Below are positions 1 through 10,400 of a stretch of DNA of 64,000 nt, in pieces. The DNA lies in assembly GCA_003134655.1 (NCBI GenBank), contig PLBY01000147.1, positions 132,795-196,794 of the forward strand, given 5' to 3'. Position numbers and translations under genes: made by a program. Within the stretch, counting starts at the first letter, position 1, and each line of letters opens with the position of its first letter. This stretch comes from Acidobacteriaceae bacterium. GTDB lineage: Bacteria; Acidobacteriota; Terriglobia; Terriglobales; Acidobacteriaceae. The notes below the pieces were generated by a model. That model saw only the letters and a program-made list of their open reading frames with translations, was not told the DNA's origin and searched no databases.

Positions 1-548
1 CCCAACGAGTCCGTTCCGGTCTGAGCCGCAGCGATAAGATTCTTCTCCGGCAATGCGGCAGGATCCTCCTTGCTTGATTCGTCTCTTTCGGTAGTGGCGA
101 TGACGGCCTTTGTCACCGCTGCGGGATCGGAAGTGAATTCCTGAAACAGCCTAAGACGTCCTTCAATACCCAGCACGGAGAAGGCGAACTGATTCGCCGG
201 AACCATCTTGAGAATCTTCGAGGCAATGTCGCGCGCGTTCTTAGCGGAAGAAGGTTGGAGACGATCGAAGACCAAAGTGATCAGGTGCTGCGCGCTCGAT
301 TGCCCCGTCACCAGGCGAAGATCCGAGATGTTTACGGCAGAACCGCTGTCGGTAACCGCGATATCTCCCGGCTTGAGGTCGAGGACGGGCTCGTTCTTCT
401 TGTTGTGAACTACGAGATCGACGGTGACTTCGTTGGCGTTCGTAACAATTGTTGTTTTGTCGCTCTGCGGTGCGGGTACCGTTTGCGAGTAGCCCTGTGG
501 GACGGGGAGGACGAAGGCAAGAATCGCAATCATCCTGTACTTATTCAT
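1..548 (-). CDS. VWFA-related exported protein, N-terminal part (runs off the window edge)
   Basis: Open frame from ATG at 548 to the window edge, not in the ORF track because it is truncated; translation MNKYRMIAILAFVLPVPQGYSQTVPAPQSDKTTIVTNANEVTVDLVVHNKKNEPVLDLKPGDIAVTDSG resembles the other VWFA-related proteins here. Confidence 0.75.
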   Translation of the reverse strand, partial: MNKYRMIAILAFVLPVPQGYSQTVPAPQSDKTTIVTNANEVTVDLVVHNKKNEPVLDLKPGDIAVTDSGSAVNISDLRLVTGQSSAQHLITLVFDRLQPSSAKNARDIASKILKMVPANQFAFSVLGIEGRLRLFQEFTSDPAAVTKAVIATTERDESSKEDPAALPEKNLIAAAQTGTDSL

Positions 549-685
549 GAAAGAGTCCACTTATACATGCCTCAAATCTTCAGACTCAAAAGTAGCGGAC
601 ATTCTACATCGGTTCCGTGCGCACGATCACTCGAATCGGGATTTAAGCGATGAAGCTTCGACGTCTGTCTTTCGGCGCCCCGGGC

Positions 686-1768
686 TCAGTTTGGGAAAGG
701 TTCGCCAGGCTTTACGATCCTAATCTGGTGATCGGTAAAGGTCATGTGTCCGTTGGGGAGCTTTACCTTCGGCATGTGACAACTCACGCAATCCGCTTTA
801 GCTGTGGAGCATATCTTGGCGTGAACCTTGGTCGAATCCGGACCTGAGGAGATGAGAGGAGCCGCCGTCGACGAGTGGCATGCCAGGCATTGCGGATCGT
901 ACGAGGAATCCTGGCGGGCGACATCCACGTGGGGATCATGGCATGCGATGCAGCTGATGCGGGCATCCGCACCGTCAAAGCACTTACTGTTGGCGAGACG
1001 GTAGGGCTGGAAGCGGACGGTCAACTCGCCGCGCCAGTGATTTCGCACCACGGTTTCCCATGTGCGATGACATTGGCCGCAAAAATTCGAGATATCTTCC
1101 GCCGACCGCTTGCGGAGGTCCGGGGGAGCGGAGTCGAAATCGCCGTTGAAAGAGTCGCTGAGGTGGACGGTTGTACCAGCGTGACAATGCTCGCAGGTCA
1201 CGCCAGGCCGGAGGGTGTCATAAGTCATCTTACCGTTCGTAACTGCGTTGCTGGCGTGACAGCCGAAACACACCTTGGTTTCGCGGAGTTCGATCTCCCG
1301 CCCGATCGCCTCGTCGAGGTTGCGCGGCTTCAGGTCTTCGTCTCCGGTCGTGAAATCGAGTCCCGGAATTGAGGGATAGAAACTGACTGCGCTCTCATAC
1401 TGGTGCCCATTGCGTTCGAGAACCCAGGTCTGCGCGCCGGCGCCAAAATTCCAGTGGATCGGCACGGAGATTGTGCGCGTGCCATCGCTCACGCTATACG
1501 TGCTTTCGTCTCCGTGAGTTTCTACGGTATAGGTGTAAGGGCCTTTGCGAACGGTCAGCTTCGGATTGTCTTTGAGGACGGGATTTGCGCCCGGAAGCCC
1601 CAGGGCCCGTCCCATGGGAGTGCGTGGCTGCGATTGGGAGCGCGCGCTGTGGCAAGAAACACATGCGGTTTCTGTCTTGCCTTGGGCCGCCGCGGACGGC
1701 GAGATGGCTGCGATCGCAATCGCGAGACCCACGAGCGGGCTAAGGATGTGTGGCCGGCGTCGTATCAT
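686..1768 (-). CDS. Multiheme c-type cytochrome (7 CxxCH motifs), exported
   Basis: CVSCH, CFGCH, CEHCH, CGQCH, CIACH, CLACH, CVSCH plus N-terminal signal peptide. Confidence 0.9.
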   Translation of the reverse strand: MIRRRPHILSPLVGLAIAIAAISPSAAAQGKTETACVSCHSARSQSQPRTPMGRALGLPGANPVLKDNPKLTVRKGPYTYTVETHGDESTYSVSDGTRTISVPIHWNFGAGAQTWVLERNGHQYESAVSFYPSIPGLDFTTGDEDLKPRNLDEAIGREIELRETKVCFGCHASNAVTNGKMTYDTLRPGVTCEHCHAGTTVHLSDSFNGDFDSAPPDLRKRSAEDISNFCGQCHRTWETVVRNHWRGELTVRFQPYRLANSKCFDGADARISCIACHDPHVDVARQDSSYDPQCLACHSSTAAPLISSGPDSTKVHAKICSTAKADCVSCHMPKVKLPNGHMTFTDHQIRIVKPGEPFPN

Positions 1769-2855
1769 TTTTCGTCATTTCGAGACACAGCAATCGTTCG
1801 CGCCGGGCATCTGCTTTGCGGCCAGACTTTGAGTACGCCTTTGCCAGTGCGAGGTGGACTTCAAGGTTGTCGGGCTGCAATTGCGCGGTCTTTTCCAGGT
1901 GTTCGATTCCGGCCTTCGTATCTCCCGTCTCGGTGAGCGCCCGGCCGAGCACAAGTTGAGCGCTGGAGAGGGAAGTATCTTCGGCCACCGCCTTCCGTGC
2001 GTGCGGTAAGGCTTCGGCACCGTCGTTCTGCATGAGAGGAATCCAGGCCAGCATAACCTCTGCAACTGCATTGGACGGATTCACCTCCAACTCTTTCTTG
2101 AACTCGACCACGGCCTGATCCGGATCGGTGGCGTAGAGCAAGTAGCCATAAAGATAGTGGGCGTTGGGCACGGGCGGGAGGCGCTCGAAGAGACGCCCGA
2201 ACTCCGCGTGCGCGACCTCTGTGTCTTTCCTCATGAAGTCGAACGCTGCCTTACCGGCGCTGACGTACACCTCCTGCTGATCTGCCTTCAATTCTCGCGG
2301 GAGCAGAGGAGCACGGAGCCCAGCCAAGCCCAAGGCCAGCAGTAGTTCGGGGTTGGAGTCTTCATCGCGGGTGAAAAAAGCGTAGCTTCGCAGCGCGTCT
2401 TCGAACCGGCCCATTCGCGTCAGCAGCAGAGCCTCATGGTAGCGAAGAATTTTTTCGTTGCGCGGCTGATTGGCGGCGCCCAGCGACAAGGCTCTCTGAA
2501 TGTCTTTCAGAGATGGCGGATAGTCGCCGATTTCGAATTCGCACAGCGCCCGCATGGCCAGAGCCGGGGCTGCGCTGGGAGTGAGTTCGAGATAGTGGGA
2601 GAGCGCGTCGCGGGCGGCGGTGTATTCGCCGGATCCGTAGTGCAGCGAGCCCAGGAACCACCAACCGTCAGCCCACTGCGAATTCAGTTTCAGCGCCTGC
2701 CGGTAGAGTTCGATGGCTCCGGGAACGTCGTTGGCGTCGCGAGCGGCCGTGGCCTTCGCGGCTAAATCAGAGAAGCTGGCGGGGTTGGCCTGCGCAGCAC
2801 AAAATGAAGGACAGAGCGCGAGGATCAATACGGCGAGACCAAGTTTCGGCTCCAT
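1740..2855 (-). CDS. Tetratricopeptide repeat protein, exported
   Basis: TPR-like repeats; preferred start MEPKLGLAVLILALCPSFCAAQ (signal peptide) inside ORF 1740..2966. Confidence 0.85.
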   Translation of the reverse strand: MEPKLGLAVLILALCPSFCAAQANPASFSDLAAKATAARDANDVPGAIELYRQALKLNSQWADGWWFLGSLHYGSGEYTAARDALSHYLELTPSAAPALAMRALCEFEIGDYPPSLKDIQRALSLGAANQPRNEKILRYHEALLLTRMGRFEDALRSYAFFTRDEDSNPELLLALGLAGLRAPLLPRELKADQQEVYVSAGKAAFDFMRKDTEVAHAEFGRLFERLPPVPNAHYLYGYLLYATDPDQAVVEFKKELEVNPSNAVAEVMLAWIPLMQNDGAEALPHARKAVAEDTSLSSAQLVLGRALTETGDTKAGIEHLEKTAQLQPDNLEVHLALAKAYSKSGRKADARRERLLCLEMTKNDTTPATHP

Positions 2856-3020
2856 GCGCCTGCGGTACCACTTACGATTCGTCCCCATGCCCGTATTTTG
2901 CCGCACCCACTGCGGCCTTCTACGTCCACACCGCTTTAACGCAGAATTTCCTATCAGGACGACCATCGTACCATGCGTATGCGAAGGGTTAGAGGACGGC
3001 CGGGTTCGGTCGCGGGTCGC

Positions 3021-4820
3021 CTAGCGACATGACGGATAATGCTGTCTCGCCGAGTCTGCCACCTCAGAAGACGAACTGGAAGGATGCAGAAACGCCTCTG
3101 TGGTTTTCCCCTCCGGCACCAGTGGCAGGTTGACCTCCAAAGCTCCGACATTGTCGGTGGCCACGTCCCGGACCGCGATCCGCACGGAGACTGCAGTCAT
3201 CGGCACATCGAACTGCTGTTGAAGGCGAAAGATGCCGTCACGCCTCATGCCGGGGGAGTGCGTAGTATTTTCCGCAGCCCGCTGTACGACCCCGTTCAGC
3301 ATCCTCCCCTCGGCGTCGAAAGCAGCCGCCGCCACTTCCAACGCTGGGTAGCGGGCCGCAACGGTGTAATCGATTTGGTAAGTCTGCAGTTGGATGGAGT
3401 GCAGGGGCTTGGCTGGCCGGTTCTGGTGGCGCTCGCGAAAGAAAGCGGGCTGATCGGCCAAACTCGCCATCTGTTCGCGTGTGGCCTTCGCGGGAGCCGA
3501 CAAGGCGTGAATGTGGGCTCGGAACAATAATTGGTGCGCCAGTGGCGCGCCGTGCTGCATGTTGGAATACAGCGAATCTGCCACCTGGCTCAGTTGAAAT
3601 GGTTCCAGTTCCGATGCTAGACGGAACCCCCCGATCGTTTCGGGTGCACTCGGGCCGGGGTTGCCATAGTACGAACGGCGGTAGGCCAGATGATAGCCGC
3701 GCTTATCAAGCTCAACATGAACGTGGCGCAGCTTGCCGTTGTAGTTTTGATTGCTGGGAGAGTAAGTCAGAGTGTAGTAGTGGCCGCCGGTTTCTGTCGC
3801 TTCCGCGAGCGCGGTGGCCAAATCGTTCGTCCCGTAGATGGCACGGCCTCCGGTCGCGTCGGCAATTTCCTGCTCGGTCATGTGCCGGGCGTTCAGAGCG
3901 TAGTCAGCGCTGTTTTCAGCGGATACCTGAGTCTGACCAATATTCGTGGCGGACGCGCCGGTTACCGCGACGCCGCGCACGTCGACCGGATAGACGGCGA
4001 TCTGTCCACGCGCCAGGGCGTCGGTGGCTTCCTTCACCTCGTCACTGATACTGCGCCCCTCGGATCCCGGGTCAGCACTGGGCATGATCGCCGACGGAAA
4101 CGCTTCCGAGATCCAGAGGACATTCTTGTGTCCCGGAAGACCGGACAGGAATTTCGCGATACCCATCAGTACCCGCGGGGTAGAGATCGCAGGTCGATAG
4201 TTATCGGCATATAGAAAGATCCGCGGCAGATGAGAGTGAGGATTCTTGGGATCCACAGCGTCCGCGAGCCGGTTGCGGTCCTCGGTGAAACCCTGAACGA
4301 GATAAAGTCCGTCGCTTAAAACAAAGACTGCGAAACGGGTACCCAGGGGCTTGCTCAAGGCGAACTTCAGCAGTTGTTCGCGTGCGGCAGGCTGGTCGTC
4401 GACCTCCATATTAAGGAGATCCAGAAGCAATACATAAAGAGGTCCCCGCTCCGGGCCGGAGGGGACGTTCACGAATGTATTCGTCGGAAGGAACGCGGGA
4501 GCCTTCGGGAGGGAAGCGGAAACGGTGTCGAAGTCGTGGACGTCGAACGAGCGAACCCGCTGTGGCTTTCCGTCTTCGGCGATCGAAAAGTCGCTGGCGG
4601 TAAGGCCGGAAACCGGCTTTCCATTCGAGTCAGAGATGACTACGTCGACCACGACGCGCCGCACGGTCGAGTGGAAGACGAGACCGCTGGTTTCGGTTTC
4701 CTGGGAATCCGGGTCCGTCGGCAACTGCGAAACCGTTGGGGTTCTCTGCGCGCCAACTGTCCCCACAAACAGAGCGGCTGCCAGAAGAAGACGGGTTCGG
4801 AGCAAGAACGATGCAACCAT
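3021..4820 (-). CDS. VWFA-related domain protein, exported
   Basis: FHSTVRRVVVDVVISDSNGKPVSGLTASDFSIAEDGKPQ and the YTLTYSP..NYNGKLRHVHVELDKRGYHLAYRRSYY region typical of acidobacterial VWFA-related proteins; start MVASFLLRTRLLLAAALF. Confidence 0.88.
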   Translation of the reverse strand: MVASFLLRTRLLLAAALFVGTVGAQRTPTVSQLPTDPDSQETETSGLVFHSTVRRVVVDVVISDSNGKPVSGLTASDFSIAEDGKPQRVRSFDVHDFDTVSASLPKAPAFLPTNTFVNVPSGPERGPLYVLLLDLLNMEVDDQPAAREQLLKFALSKPLGTRFAVFVLSDGLYLVQGFTEDRNRLADAVDPKNPHSHLPRIFLYADNYRPAISTPRVLMGIAKFLSGLPGHKNVLWISEAFPSAIMPSADPGSEGRSISDEVKEATDALARGQIAVYPVDVRGVAVTGASATNIGQTQVSAENSADYALNARHMTEQEIADATGGRAIYGTNDLATALAEATETGGHYYTLTYSPSNQNYNGKLRHVHVELDKRGYHLAYRRSYYGNPGPSAPETIGGFRLASELEPFQLSQVADSLYSNMQHGAPLAHQLLFRAHIHALSAPAKATREQMASLADQPAFFRERHQNRPAKPLHSIQLQTYQIDYTVAARYPALEVAAAAFDAEGRMLNGVVQRAAENTTHSPGMRRDGIFRLQQQFDVPMTAVSVRIAVRDVATDNVGALEVNLPLVPEGKTTEAFLHPSSSSSEVADSARQHYPSCR

Positions 4821-4934
4821 GCGAACGTCTCCGCTGCTGGCCAGTGGTTTGAGCCGAGCGATTCTACCCCAGAGCAGCACTCCGGTTGTCAACGATTTGC
4901 TGCAGGGCGCAAACAAATCGGCAACCGGTTCTTC

Positions 4935-7169
4935 CTACTCAACCTTGACGGACAAGCTTGATTCCGCCACCGACGTTCCCTGCCGGGCTGTGACCAGCAC
5001 ATCGCACTGACCCTGGCCGGGAGTAAGTTGCACAATCATGGGAATGGAACCGTCGGGAGCAGGCTGGGACAGATTCACGGGCTTGCGAGCGATCTCTTTG
5101 CCGTCTCGCAAGAGCTCCACAGTCACTTTCGTCTCCTCGCCTGCGACCGCCTTCGTCGGGTACACCACGAAATAAAGGCTCAATGGATTTCCCGGCGGCA
5201 CCGAATCGGCCAGCGTCGGAGTTACTCGGCCATTCTCCAGTTCAAAAGGACTCTGCGGATTGCGCGGCCCCGTCAGGGCGTCGAAACGGCGCACCAACCC
5301 CAGGGAACTCAAAGAAAGATTCTTGCCGGGATCGACGAAAACGGAGACTCGCTTCGCCGAAGTTCTGCCTGTCTGTTCATCTGTGACTGCCGTGTCGATC
5401 ACATAGTGCCCGGGCTGTAATTCGACTGGCTCGGCGTAGAGGATGCGATCGGTCTGCAGCTGTGCCGCGTCTGCACTCGACACTTTGCGCACCAGTTCGC
5501 GGCTCACCTTCTTCACGATCTCTCCGGTGGAGTCGTGAATGAAAGCGACCAGAGCGGCTCGCACCCGCAGTTCGCCGGCTTTCTTGTCGGTGACGGCTTT
5601 AATGCCTGCCAACGGGATCTCAAACGTTACTTCGTACTCGACCGCGTTTTCCCGCGGCCGGAACTTCATGGCCGAGACCTGGTAGGGAAATTCCGACGCA
5701 GCCGGCTGCGCGTTCATGGCGTTCAAGGCGAGTAGTTCGTAGGGCTGGAGCGGTTCTCCGTTCAAGTCCGGAACCGCGTAGTAGCCTTTTCGAGTCTGCA
5801 GAGTAATCTTTGGACGGCTGATCTTTACGTCGATTTTGCGGAAATGTCCATCGTAATTGGTCGACGTCGGAGAATATGCCAGCTCGTAATGGTCGCGAAT
5901 GTCCTCCATCATGTGCTGCATCGGGAGGGATATCTCGTTTGTATTCGTGACCGCGAAGCCCCCCGTGGACTCAGCCAATTCCCGCATTGCGAGTTGACGG
6001 CTTGCGACCGCCGTCAGCTGGACGTCATCATCTTCCAAATGCCCGTTGATGGGGTCGACAGGCTGAGCCACACTCTCGGCTCCGGTGCGGCGCTGCGCCG
6101 CCAAGGCGTCCATCATCGGGTCTTCCACGTTCAGGCCGCGCGTGTCGATGGTATAAAAGGCTACCCCTGATCGGTTGGCATAGCTAATGAGGTTGTCGAC
6201 GGCATCACGGCGGTTGATGGGCAAGGTCAGTCCGTCGGCGAGATAAAGAATTACCTTCCGGCCTGGCAGGTTTTCCTCACTGCGTACCAGTTGATTCAGG
6301 GAGTCCATGGCGTCCATGCCGTCTGACAAACTGGTCGCGAACCGCAGTCCTTTCACCAAGCCAGCCTGCGCAAGCATGGCATTGCCTAGTTGGAGGGAAA
6401 CGTCCTGGGAGGCGGCGTTTGCTGCGAACAACGGATCGTGCGCGATCGCTACTAACGGATTCGCTTGTGCGTTCTGGACAGCCTGGGCGGTGGTGGCCAG
6501 CGTCTGTGGTGAAGCGAGGATGTTCTCCGTCGTTGCGTTTAGTGCGGCAAGGGCGCTGCTCGCGACCGTTGCATTAACATTCAGGGCGCCTCCTCCTCGC
6601 AGGCCTTTGGTGGCGAGGTCGACCGCCTTGGCCAGCACATCCTTGTCGCTGGTATAGGGCTGCATCACCTGCATATTGCGATCGAGGCGGTAGATCGTCA
6701 CATAGGTATTCGGCAGATTGTCGCTCTTGAGAAATTCGAGGACCGCTCGCCGCGCAAATTCCAGATTCAGGGGGCCGATTTCCGCGAACACAATCGAAAC
6801 AAAGTTGACCTGCCGCATGGAATTCAGCGGATGCGGATCGTCCCCGCTTCTTTGGGTCAGTGCCGGCGTTTTTTGAGCGCCAGCAACGCTGCGTTCGGTT
6901 TCCAGTTGTTCAAGGCCTTGAATGTTGCGAAAAACCCGAACGTTCTGGAGGACGCCATCCTCGTAGATTTGTACTTCCTCGGGGTGAAGATCGGTGACCG
7001 GATGGTGGTGCTTGTCGCGAACCACCATATCGAGGAGCACTTCCCGCGTCGTGGTGTGAATCACAGGGCGGTTCGCCTCAACCGCGGGCGGGGAACTGGT
7101 TTGGGAGAAGAAGGCAGGGAGAGCAACCAGGGTGTTCAAGGCAACCACGAGAAGAATACGTGCAGGCAT
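4935..7169 (-). CDS. VWFA-related domain protein, exported
   Basis: TTREVLLDMVVRDKHHHPVTDLHPEEVQIYEDG and YELAYSPTSTNYDGHFRKIDVKISRPKITLQTRKGYYAV. Confidence 0.9.
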   Translation of the reverse strand: MPARILLVVALNTLVALPAFFSQTSSPPAVEANRPVIHTTTREVLLDMVVRDKHHHPVTDLHPEEVQIYEDGVLQNVRVFRNIQGLEQLETERSVAGAQKTPALTQRSGDDPHPLNSMRQVNFVSIVFAEIGPLNLEFARRAVLEFLKSDNLPNTYVTIYRLDRNMQVMQPYTSDKDVLAKAVDLATKGLRGGGALNVNATVASSALAALNATTENILASPQTLATTAQAVQNAQANPLVAIAHDPLFAANAASQDVSLQLGNAMLAQAGLVKGLRFATSLSDGMDAMDSLNQLVRSEENLPGRKVILYLADGLTLPINRRDAVDNLISYANRSGVAFYTIDTRGLNVEDPMMDALAAQRRTGAESVAQPVDPINGHLEDDDVQLTAVASRQLAMRELAESTGGFAVTNTNEISLPMQHMMEDIRDHYELAYSPTSTNYDGHFRKIDVKISRPKITLQTRKGYYAVPDLNGEPLQPYELLALNAMNAQPAASEFPYQVSAMKFRPRENAVEYEVTFEIPLAGIKAVTDKKAGELRVRAALVAFIHDSTGEIVKKVSRELVRKVSSADAAQLQTDRILYAEPVELQPGHYVIDTAVTDEQTGRTSAKRVSVFVDPGKNLSLSSLGLVRRFDALTGPRNPQSPFELENGRVTPTLADSVPPGNPLSLYFVVYPTKAVAGEETKVTVELLRDGKEIARKPVNLSQPAPDGSIPMIVQLTPGQGQCDVLVTARQGTSVAESSLSVKVE

Positions 7170-7302
7170 GGACCCAACCTCACCAATCCCGCCATCCGAC
7201 CCCAGTTAGCGGGCTTTCCCACGATTCTGGCCCGATCAAGACCGACAGTGTACCCCCGTTGGTCCAAATATGCACGCTTTCCTTAAAAAATCGATTTTTC
7301 TC

Positions 7303-7331
7303 TTGACAGTGGCGATTGATCGGCGGTAACT
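7303..7331 (+). promoter_or_regulatory. Possible -35/-10 promoter for the TonB receptor gene
   Basis: TTGACA (7303-7308), 17 nt, GTAACT (weak -10). Confidence 0.35.
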
Positions 7332-7364
7332 TGCGACGTTCTAGGCAATAGTATGAAAACACTA

Positions 7365-7378
7365 CGTAATCGCTTACG
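7365..7378. promoter_or_regulatory. LacI-type operator-like palindrome CGTAATCGCTTACG
   Basis: Near-perfect dyad with central CG; 13/14 identical to the reverse complement of the site at 20281..20294. Confidence 0.55.
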
Positions 7379-7457
7379 GTCCTCAGTAAAAGATGCCTCG
7401 CGGTGTCCGGGGCACGGAGACTATGAGCGCAGTTCCATGCAAATTCGGGGAGGGGCA

Positions 7458-10400
7458 ATGATTTCCACTTGTCAACTCGCGGTGTTGAGAAAGACTGTGA
7501 GCGCGGCAGTTCTGCTGCTGGTTCTTATCCTGCTGGCGTCGACCGGTTTCGCGCAGCAGTTAACTGGCACCTTGAGTGCCACGGTTTCTGACTCGGCCGG
7601 CGCTGTCGTGCCCAACGCAAAAATCACGATGAAGAACGACGCGTCTGGCGACGTGCGCACCACGGTCTCGAACGGCTCGGGCTACTTCGCCATTACGGCC
7701 GTTCAGCCCGGGTCGTATTCCGTAAATATTGAGGCTCCGGGCTTTAAGAGTTGGACCCAGACAGGCATCGTCTTCTCCCAAGGCGATAGCAAGACATTAC
7801 CCAACATCAAGCTCGAGATCGGCAAGGTCACTGAGACCGTCGAAATCAAGGCGGGAGCGGACGTTGTGATCCCAGACAATTCCGAGGTCAGCACAACCCT
7901 AAACCAGCAACTGATTGAAGATATTCCGATCGTTGGCCGCGACGCGGGCGAGTTGTTGAAGGTTATGCCTGGAATGGCGCTGACCAACGGCCTGAGCCAG
8001 GGATCCGGGTTCAACGACAAGGTGGTTGGCACGAATAACGGCCCTGTCGGCAACTACTCCTCGAACGGCACGCAGCCCTATGGCGCGATGGCGTTCATGC
8101 TTGACGGCGCCAACCTGGTGGATCCGGGCAACGCCGGCACACAGATTGCCAACATCAACCAAGACATGGTTTCGGAAGTCAAAGTGTTGATGTCGTCCTA
8201 CAGCGCTGAATACGCCAAAGGGCCAGTGATTTTCCAGGCGTTCAGCAAGAGCGGCGGCAACGCGTTCCACGGCGAAGCGTACCTGTACGCCCGCAACAGC
8301 GCGCTCAACTCGGTCGATGCCTACAGCAAGAGCCAAGGCTTGACCAATCCGGCGGAGCACTACTACTACGTGGGCGGGAACGTTGGAGGTCCGATCATCA
8401 TCCCGGGCACCGACTTTAACAAGAGTCGCAAGAAACTATTCTTCTGGGCTGGCTACGAATACATGAACCAGCACCCTGCGGCCACACCGATCAACTACAA
8501 CGTGCCGACCGCGGAGCAACTTGGCGGTGATTTCAGCGAAACAACGATCAATGGCATACCAGGAACGACTGCCGTTTCGGGTTGCGGTAGCAATACGACG
8601 CTCTTGAGTTGCCTTTCCAGCGGCGCCGTTTGGCAGTACGCCTACGCTAGCCCCTACGGCCTCCCGGGCGGTGGGAACACGATGCCTACCTCCGCCTACG
8701 ACCCGAACGTCCCCGGCATCGCCGCCATGATGCCGAAGTCGAACATTACCCCTTCGGCCGCTAACGGCTGGAATAATTACCAATTCATCAGCACCGTTCC
8801 GCAGAACCGCTGGGAAGCCACCGGCAAAGTGGATTACGCCATCAGTGACAACACCAAGCTGACGGTGTCCTACACTCGCCAGATCGAAAACGATCAGCAT
8901 CCCATTGGCGTCTGGTGGACTCCACCGTGGACCTTGCCGTATCCATCGAACGTTGTTGCGCCTACAACCTCGCAGGAGTTCATGGCGAACTTCACGCACG
9001 TATTCAGTCCGACGACCACCAATGAGTTTGTGTTCACCTTGGCGCGGTATATCAACCCCAGTTCGCTCTCGAATCCTAAGGCGGTTGATCGTACGGCCGT
9101 TGGGTTCAACGTGAATGGATTGTTCGGCCATACCACCTCCCAGATACCGAACTTCGAAGGTCCTTGGGGCGGAGCTTTCCCCAACATCGAAAATTTCTCC
9201 TTTGATGGAAGCTTCCAGAAGGGTGCTTTCGGCGCTACCAAGAAAGATCCGGCTTTGTACGATAACTTCACCAAGGTGGTCGGCTCCCACACTCTGAAAG
9301 CTGGTTTCTACTGGGATACCAGCCAGAACATCCAGTCGGCCGGCGGCCTTGGGCCGGGCGACAACGGTACCTACAACTTAGGTTGGGGCCCGAACAGTTC
9401 CGGCAACGTGGTGGCTGACTTCCTGCTTGGCCGTACCAACAACTACCAGCAGGTGAGTTCGTTCCCCACGAACGATCTCAAGTTCCATCAGTGGTCGATT
9501 TACGCGCAGGATTCGTTCAAAGCGAATCGACAGCTGACCTTGAATTATGGCCTGCGCTTTGACCACGTCGGCCAGTGGTACGGCACGCCGCAAGGCTTCC
9601 AGGTTTGGAATCCAGGGACGTATCAGCAAAATGTCTACGGGTCGACTGGACTTGTAACCGCTGCTCCGAATAACACGGGCTTATCGTGGCATGCGAACAA
9701 TAGCGCGGTACCGCTGTCTGGCATGAACTCGCCGTTGTTCTATTACGAGCCTCGCGTCGGCTTAGCTTATGACATCTTCGGAACCGGAAAGACCGTCCTT
9801 CGGTCCGGATTCGCCGTATTCCACTACCAGGTTTCTACCCAGGTTGCCAACGCGGCTACGGGGCCTGAAGGAGCATTTACCTTCCAAACCCCTGGTACGC
9901 AAACTGGGTACAACCAGATTGAGTCGGGTGGTGCTGGATTCGTACCTCCTTCGAGCGTAGCTCAAAATGGCGCAACCGTTTCCGCCCTGCTTCCAGGAGA
10001 CAACAAGACTCCGCTGACCATGAACTGGAACGTCACCGTTTCTCAGGCTCTGCCTTGGCGGTCGGTGCTTGAAGTATCGTATGTCGCCAACAAGAGCCAA
10101 AATGAGTGGATTGACGGCGGCAATGGCAAGGTTGGGGATCTAAACAACGTACAACAGGGCGGTTTTTTCTTGCCTGATCCCACCGGTTCGAACACAGGGG
10201 GATCAACCTTCGGGAAGCTCATGTCCCCCAACGCGCCGGGTTGCACCAGCAGCACCCCGACCAACAATCAGCCGCTGGCATGCGCCAGCCAACCAAACTA
10301 CGCGTTAACGTTCAACGCGAACGACTGGCGCCCCTTGAATGTCTACCAGGACGTTTACTTGCTCTATCACGGCAGCTACGCCAACTACAATTCACTGCAG

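Noticed and set aside
7353-7457. N-terminal extension of the TonB receptor ORF
   Set aside because: Contains the operator-like palindrome and no signal peptide; the internal ATG at 7458 has an SD and a proper leader.
8436-9290. 284-aa ORF opposite the first TonB receptor
   Set aside because: Antisense shadow ORF without recognisable features.
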